Positions 6,240-9,961 of a DNA stretch of 9,961 nucleotides are shown here, in pieces. The notes below the pieces were generated by a model, which was given only the letters and a program-made list of their open reading frames with translations, ran no database searches and was not told where the DNA came from. Numbering within the stretch: the stretch's first letter is position 1; every line of letters starts with the position of its first letter. The position numbers and the translations under genes were made by a program. This DNA comes from an uncultured Oxalobacteraceae bacterium (GTDB lineage Bacteria; Pseudomonadota; Gammaproteobacteria; Burkholderiales; Burkholderiaceae): positions 1-9,961 of the forward strand of contig CAMLHI010000053.1 in NCBI GenBank assembly GCA_946479705.1. Reading direction: 5' to 3'.

Positions 6240-6599
6240 AGGGACGCGTGAAAGTGAAGCGCACGGCCGGAGCGCTCACGCCCACGCCGTCCGCGATCTG
6301 CAAAATGTTGGTGTGCCGACCAGCAGGAAGGCATAGGCGCGGCTGATGTCGATGGCGTGGCACAGTTGCCCGTGCGGGCCGAGCGCGAGCAGATCGGAGG
6401 CAGCGCGCTTGACCTTGGGGCCGATGTAGGGCACCACCTTGCCGCTCGAGATACGGATGTCGCCGTAAGGACCGAACAGTTCATCGTCCTCGGCCAGTTC
6501 CCTCGGCAGATACACGGCATGCGCGTATAAATTTTTCAAGTGCAAAATGAGGGTAAGTCCACCGCTCTTCTCAAGCACGTCAAGCCGTCCATCGATCAT
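6240..6599 (-). pseudogene. Remnant resembling the N-terminal domain of an M35 peptidase
   Basis: From an ATG at 6599 with GGGAG 7 nt upstream, the frame encodes 107 residues to a stop at 6276-6278: GLTLILHLKNLYAHAVYLPR, ELAEDDELFGPYGDI, VPYIGPKVKRAASDLLAL, CHAIDISRAYAFL. This pattern (LxNxxxxxVYLPR...YIGPxVKR...IDIsraYAFl) resembles the beta-sandwich domain that precedes the catalytic domain in many bacterial M35 peptidases; I recognise it from memory, without alignment. At about 6316-6330 the expected continuation (PAGRHTNILQIADGVGVSAP, then AVRFTFTRPS) moves to another frame, so one indel has broken it. It may also be translated as a short standalone protein. It abuts, in opposite orientation, the catalytic remnant at 5831-6237. 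Confidence 0.5.
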
Positions 6600-6719
6600 C
6601 GATTCGCTCCCGCACTGCCCACCGATCCATCCTCGCATACCGTTGGACCGGCGCACAAGCATGAAGGCGCGCAGTGCCCGGGAAACACGACGTCGTCCAG
6701 CCGACAATCGCGTTTCGGG

Positions 6720-6974
6720 TTAGCGCATGACGTGGCGCGGCGGGTTCCACCAGGTATGTGCAGGCGCGGTAGCGCCGACGCGCGATGCCCAGTTCGGCCT
6801 GGACGCATCCCTTACAAACCAAACGTGTTGGCCGTCCACGATGTCGAATGCGAGCGGGTCAAAATAGACCGGCGTTGGCGGCAGCACTGTCTCGATGAAG
6901 CCTGTCGCGTGGATGATCCGGCTCGTACCGCTGACGTAGGTTAAACCGCCGATGTGCGTGATACCTCGTTCCAT
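6720..6974 (-). CDS. Small protein of unknown function (84 aa)
   Basis: I do not recognise this protein. The ATG at 6974 has a good Shine-Dalgarno (GGAGAG, 6 nt upstream) and lies 27 nt after the stop of the large lipoprotein gene on the same strand, so the two are probably co-transcribed. The 84 residues start MERGITHIGGLTYVSGTSRI and include ETVLPPTPVYFDPLAFDIVD and GQHVWFV; the chain is beta-rich in appearance, with several aromatic residues toward the end (HTWWNPPRH). There is no signal peptide or membrane segment, so it is predicted cytoplasmic. The 120 nt downstream (6600-6719) hold no feature I can support. Confidence 0.6.
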   Translation of the reverse strand: MERGITHIGGLTYVSGTSRIIHATGFIETVLPPTPVYFDPLAFDIVDGQHVWFVRDASRPNWASRVGATAPAHTWWNPPRHVMR

Positions 6975-7001
6975 GATTGCTCTCCTTGATGTGCTCCTGC
7001 C

Positions 7002-9458
7002 TCAATTAAGCTGCGCTGGTTTTCCCTCCGCAGGCGTTTCGTTCTCGACAGCCGCGCAGCCCCCGGGCGCAGGTTTTGCTATGTAGCGGATCTTGCCGAT
7101 CGCTTCCCGATATCGCGTAAACACCGATATGGAAACCTTGCCGTCGCGCCCGTCCAGCAGCGGGGAGGCCAAAGCCGGAACCGTCAGCAAAATGCCGGAC
7201 ATATCGGGCGCTACGGCGATCGCGGATTCCTCCAGCCGATAGCCGCCCACCAGCACCGATACCGCCCGCCAGATAGACGGCCCCCGGATAAATACCGTGC
7301 TAGGACGACACGCATGCACGGCCTGCTCGTCCAGCTGGCCCTCGTCCAGCGACACCTGACGATTTTCATTCAGGCCACCCCGCCTTATGCGCATCGTCAA
7401 TGCCTCATAGTCGGCATAGTTTGTCGACATTGGAACTTTCATGACAAGCGGTTGTTGGCCGGGGATCTTGATGTTCCCCGCTAAAATCGACTTGACGCTT
7501 GGTGTCCACACTAAAACGGTATCGATCGTAAACCATGGCCACCAGGCCGGGACGGAAAGGTCGACCGAGAGGTCCAGGGGGCGGAGGGTTTGTTCGAGCC
7601 TCAAGTCGCCTTTTGGATCGAGGGTGACTGCGGGGCCGATAATCCACCCGAAGGTTTGGTAGGATGGGCTCTGGTCGGGCAGCGCGTAACCGATCAGGCC
7701 GGGTACGCGCTCTACCGTGGCGGCCTTGCCGGCTGCCTGCCGGGAGTAGTCGGACGCCGCCTGCGCACTCTTCCCCGACCTCGGCGCCGTCGCCGCCAGC
7801 GCGACGGCCACCGCAACGCTGTTGGCAACCCGCGAAACGGTGGACACCTGGCGGACCTGTTCCCGTGGGCCGATGTCATACACGGCAATGCGTCCGGTGC
7901 CGCCCAATACGCCCAATACGTTATTGAAACCTGGCGGAACATACATCGGCGGCGCAATGTCCTCGAACGCTTGTACCTTGTCATCCGGGCAGTCTACGAA
8001 TGCAGCCTGCCGGAACGTCGCGAGGAATTGGCGCGCACGCGCGGCGTGTTCGCTGATCGTCCTGACCATTCCTTCAGGACTGGGCGCATCGATATGGTTC
8101 AGCGCTAACATGCGTTGCGCTGCCCGTTGAATATTGTCCAAGGTACCTGCCACGGCGGTACGGCTGAGCGCCTCCAGGACACCGTTGTAGAGGTCAAACG
8201 CCGGGCCGGGGTGACGCTCTGGCGGCCCGCGCAGCACGCACTCATGCACGATGGCCGTGGCATTGCCGCGAACGAGTTTGTAGAGTTCGTCGTAATGCTC
8301 TTTATCGGCTTCAACGCTTCGACCCAGCTGCAACATAGGCAGCTTGTCCGGAAGTTCAACGTACGCTTTTTCCTGCGGCAAGGCCGCACCGTACTTGGGC
8401 AGTGCAAACGTCAATACGCCGCACCCATTGCCGGGGGCGCGTACCAGCAGGAGTCCGGGACATTTGGATGGCCCCGCCGCACGGACTGTAGTGCCCGGTA
8501 GTGAATAGCGATACTCCAGCAGATCGAAATTATCGGCTGCTGCCGAGTTGAGGAGATCGGCGTCCGGCGTCCATCCGCTGCCGCCTGGACGGTTCAGATG
8601 CAGGTTTATGTGCTCCAGCCAGCCCTTGTAGATGCGTTCCCGGTCGTGCTGGTCGAGCACCGGCTCTTTGACTGTCATCTGGACCACGCCCGGCGCTCTC
8701 GAGTGGGCAGCCTGGGGCAGTACCGTTGCCTGGAAGTTCATGCGAATGAGGGCACCGCCGGCGAAATCGTGCAAGTCGTCGAGATCGGCGGCATTGCTGG
8801 CCGCCTTGAGCACGTTCCGGTAGGCTGAGCGATCGCGAAAGACTTCGGCCGGATTAGCCGCGAGCGTTCCGGTTGGAGCTGGCAGATTGGCAACGGGCCG
8901 GCTCGCCAGCGCGGTGTTCACGCGGTCAACGAGCTCCTTCAGCTGCGCTCTGAGTTTCTCGGTGTCCAGCGCACCGGTGGACGAAGGCGACGCCCCCTGC
9001 CCGCCGCTACCGCCAGTCGCGCCCGAGGCCGCCGCGCCGCTGCGCATCTGGTCCTTGAGCTGGTCCAGCTGCCCCTGCAGCTTGAGGACATCGATCTGCT
9101 GCTGGATTTCGCCGGTCTCGCTGCTGTGCCGATAGCTCAGTGCGCCCGCAGGATCGGCATTGTAATTCAGTGCCGCCGCAACGGCAGTGATCTGTTCCAC
9201 CTCGCGCGCGATTTCAGGAGGGAACGTGGCAATCTCGCTTCCGGTAAGCTGACTTTTCAGCCATTCTTTCTCTTCCTGCCGTTCATTGATGAGCGATGCA
9301 CGCTGGTACATTTGCGGCTTCCCTACCGTGATCGTGCCCGGGGCAGGCTGCTGCGACCAGTCCATTTCCATCAGCCTGTCGGAAAATGGCGTAGCGCACG
9401 CAGCCAGTAGCAGGCAGGGGCCCAACGCAGGAATGCAATTGCCAGTTCTCCGTCTCAT
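7002..9458 (-). CDS. Large putative outer-membrane lipoprotein of unknown function
   Basis: The 818-residue product starts MRRRTGNCIPALGPCLLLAA, with a lipobox LLAAC and lipidated Cys at residue 21; the +2 residue is Ala, not Asp, which favours outer-membrane sorting. The ATG at 9458 is chosen because AAGGAG lies 8 nt upstream; the frame also opens at a TTG 18 nt earlier. Visible parts: a Gln/Lys-rich coiled coil at about 115-140, a Gly/Ala/Ser linker at 141-162, a second helix at 165-182, a conserved-looking block at 222-249 (DLDDLHDFAGGALIRMNFQA), helical middle regions, a block around FGWIIGPAVTLDPKGDLRLE and LSVPAWWPWFTIDTV, and a C-terminal IPT/TIG-like beta domain (VFIRGPSIWRAVSVLVGGYR). 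These blocks look like an unnamed family of proteobacterial proteins; I cannot assign a function. It heads a unit with the 84-aa gene. Confidence 0.85.
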   Translation of the reverse strand: MRRRTGNCIPALGPCLLLAACATPFSDRLMEMDWSQQPAPGTITVGKPQMYQRASLINERQEEKEWLKSQLTGSEIATFPPEIAREVEQITAVAAALNYNADPAGALSYRHSSETGEIQQQIDVLKLQGQLDQLKDQMRSGAAASGATGGSGGQGASPSSTGALDTEKLRAQLKELVDRVNTALASRPVANLPAPTGTLAANPAEVFRDRSAYRNVLKAASNAADLDDLHDFAGGALIRMNFQATVLPQAAHSRAPGVVQMTVKEPVLDQHDRERIYKGWLEHINLHLNRPGGSGWTPDADLLNSAAADNFDLLEYRYSLPGTTVRAAGPSKCPGLLLVRAPGNGCGVLTFALPKYGAALPQEKAYVELPDKLPMLQLGRSVEADKEHYDELYKLVRGNATAIVHECVLRGPPERHPGPAFDLYNGVLEALSRTAVAGTLDNIQRAAQRMLALNHIDAPSPEGMVRTISEHAARARQFLATFRQAAFVDCPDDKVQAFEDIAPPMYVPPGFNNVLGVLGGTGRIAVYDIGPREQVRQVSTVSRVANSVAVAVALAATAPRSGKSAQAASDYSRQAAGKAATVERVPGLIGYALPDQSPSYQTFGWIIGPAVTLDPKGDLRLEQTLRPLDLSVDLSVPAWWPWFTIDTVLVWTPSVKSILAGNIKIPGQQPLVMKVPMSTNYADYEALTMRIRRGGLNENRQVSLDEGQLDEQAVHACRPSTVFIRGPSIWRAVSVLVGGYRLEESAIAVAPDMSGILLTVPALASPLLDGRDGKVSISVFTRYREAIGKIRYIAKPAPGGCAAVENETPAEGKPAQLN

Positions 9459-9518
9459 TGTCGAATCTCCTTTCAATGCGTCGTCCCGAATTTGGACATC
9501 GGCGGTGATAAGAAATTC

Positions 9519-9547
9519 AGCACAAATGCGGGTAGGCCTGGCGTCAA
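9519..9547 (-). promoter_or_regulatory. Candidate promoter of the lipoprotein gene
   Basis: On the minus strand TTGACG (9547-9542) is followed after 17 nt by TGTGCT (9524-9519), about 60 nt upstream of the start codon. The -35 is good (5 of 6) and the spacing ideal, but the -10 is poor, so this is only a suggestion. Confidence 0.3.
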
Positions 9548-9553
9548 TATCTT

Positions 9554-9594
9554 CCTGGCGTGTTGCGCGCCAGGCAGGACAGGCTGCGCCTGCC
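9554..9594 (-). terminator. Two GC-rich hairpins after motD
   Basis: CCTGGCG (9554-9560) pairs with CGCCAGG (9568-9574) over a 7-nt loop, and GGCAGG (9573-9578) can pair with CCTGCC (9589-9594). They lie 57-97 nt beyond the motD stop and upstream of the lipoprotein gene. No T-tract follows on the minus strand, so intrinsic termination is uncertain; they could instead be a decay barrier or unrelated dyads. Nothing else was seen in 9459-9650. Confidence 0.3.
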
Positions 9595-9650
9595 CAGTGC
9601 GGGCGGGCGAACGCTATCGAGTACCCCTAGGGCAGCGACGCCATGCGCTC

Positions 9651-9961
9651 CTAGCGCCCGGTGGGAATCTCGGTGGTGGTATCGGGCAGTGCCGACAGGA
9701 TCGTCACCGCCACGCGCCGGTTGCGCGCCTTCCCTTCGGCGGTGTCGTTGGGCGCCACCGGCATGTTCGAGGCATGCCCGATGGCGGTCAGGCGTTCCGG
9801 TGCCACGCCAGCCTCGATGAACAGGCGCACCACACTGCTGGCGCGCACGGACGACAGTTCCCAGTTGGAGGGAAACAGGGTATTCCTGATCGGGGTCACG
9901 TCGGTGTGGCCTTCGACCTGGATCGCATGCGGATCGTCCTTGAGCTGGATGGCCAGCGCGC
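9651..9961 (-). CDS. motD: MotB/MotD-family flagellar stator protein, C-terminal part
   Basis: Stator B-subunits anchor the flagellar motor to peptidoglycan through a periplasmic OmpA-like domain. The window holds the last 102 codons; the start, transmembrane helix and plug are off the right edge. The frame is open from 9961 and reads IQVEGHTDVTPIRNTLFPSN, then WELSSVRASSVVRLFIEAGV and LTAIGHASNMPVAPNDTAEG followed by KARNRRVAVTIL. The GHTD, NWELSSxRA and NRRV motifs are the peptidoglycan-binding signature, and the PIRNxxFPSNWELS block is characteristic of motor proteins rather than of general OmpA or Pal proteins. I prefer MotD over MotB because of the setting beside a flg cluster and the short tail; MotB remains possible. 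Confidence 0.8.
   Translation of the reverse strand, partial: ALAIQLKDDPHAIQVEGHTDVTPIRNTLFPSNWELSSVRASSVVRLFIEAGVAPERLTAIGHASNMPVAPNDTAEGKARNRRVAVTILSALPDTTTEIPTGR

Noticed and set aside
6540..6944. Plus-strand open frame of 134 codons
   Set aside because: It has no domain and no good start signal, and runs opposite the better supported minus-strand genes.
9459..9476. TTG at 9476 as the start of the lipoprotein
   Set aside because: The AAGGAG Shine-Dalgarno lies inside this extension and is placed for the ATG at 9458, which also gives a normal signal peptide.

Overview
The window looks like chromosomal DNA from a GC-rich betaproteobacterium of the Burkholderiales. Oxalobacteraceae (Massilia, Janthinobacterium, Duganella-like) is my best guess, based on flagellar gene order and protein style; this is inference without a database search. 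It combines a conserved flagellar locus with an accessory insert.

Positions 1-4572 are flagellar. On the minus strand, flgB-flgC-flgD-flgE form a tight operon encoding proximal rod, hook cap and hook; flgE runs off the left edge. Divergently, on the plus strand, come flgA (P-ring chaperone), flgM (anti-sigma-28) and flgN (chaperone for hook-filament junction proteins). A strong FliA/sigma-28-type promoter sits between flgA and flgM, so flgMN should be expressed late while flgA has a separate upstream signal. FlgE carries an unusual Ala-rich insertion in its middle domain.

Positions 4573-5460 hold a HigB/HigA toxin-antitoxin cassette on the minus strand. It is bracketed by two diverged copies of the flgN 3' end (about 92% identical over the 72-nt coding part). 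Its promoter overlaps a perfect palindrome, and the toxin mRNA may be leaderless. The GC content is visibly lower than in the flagellar genes.

Positions 5461-6620 look like a scrapyard: a MazE/AbrB-type antitoxin without a toxin, a frameshifted and truncated M35 (aspzincin) metallopeptidase catalytic domain on the plus strand, and, immediately abutting on the minus strand, a frameshifted remnant resembling the N-terminal domain that precedes the catalytic domain in bacterial M35 proteins. An in-place inversion of the 3' half of one M35 gene would explain this.

Positions 6720-9458 (minus strand) encode a large outer-membrane-type lipoprotein of unknown function (818 aa) followed by an 84-aa protein of unknown function, probably one transcription unit.

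At 9651-9961 (minus strand) is the C-terminal OmpA-like peptidoglycan-binding part of a MotB/MotD-family flagellar stator protein. Flagellar genes therefore lie on both sides, and the roughly 5 kb between flgN and motD appears to be an accessory insertion hotspot in a flagellar gene cluster.
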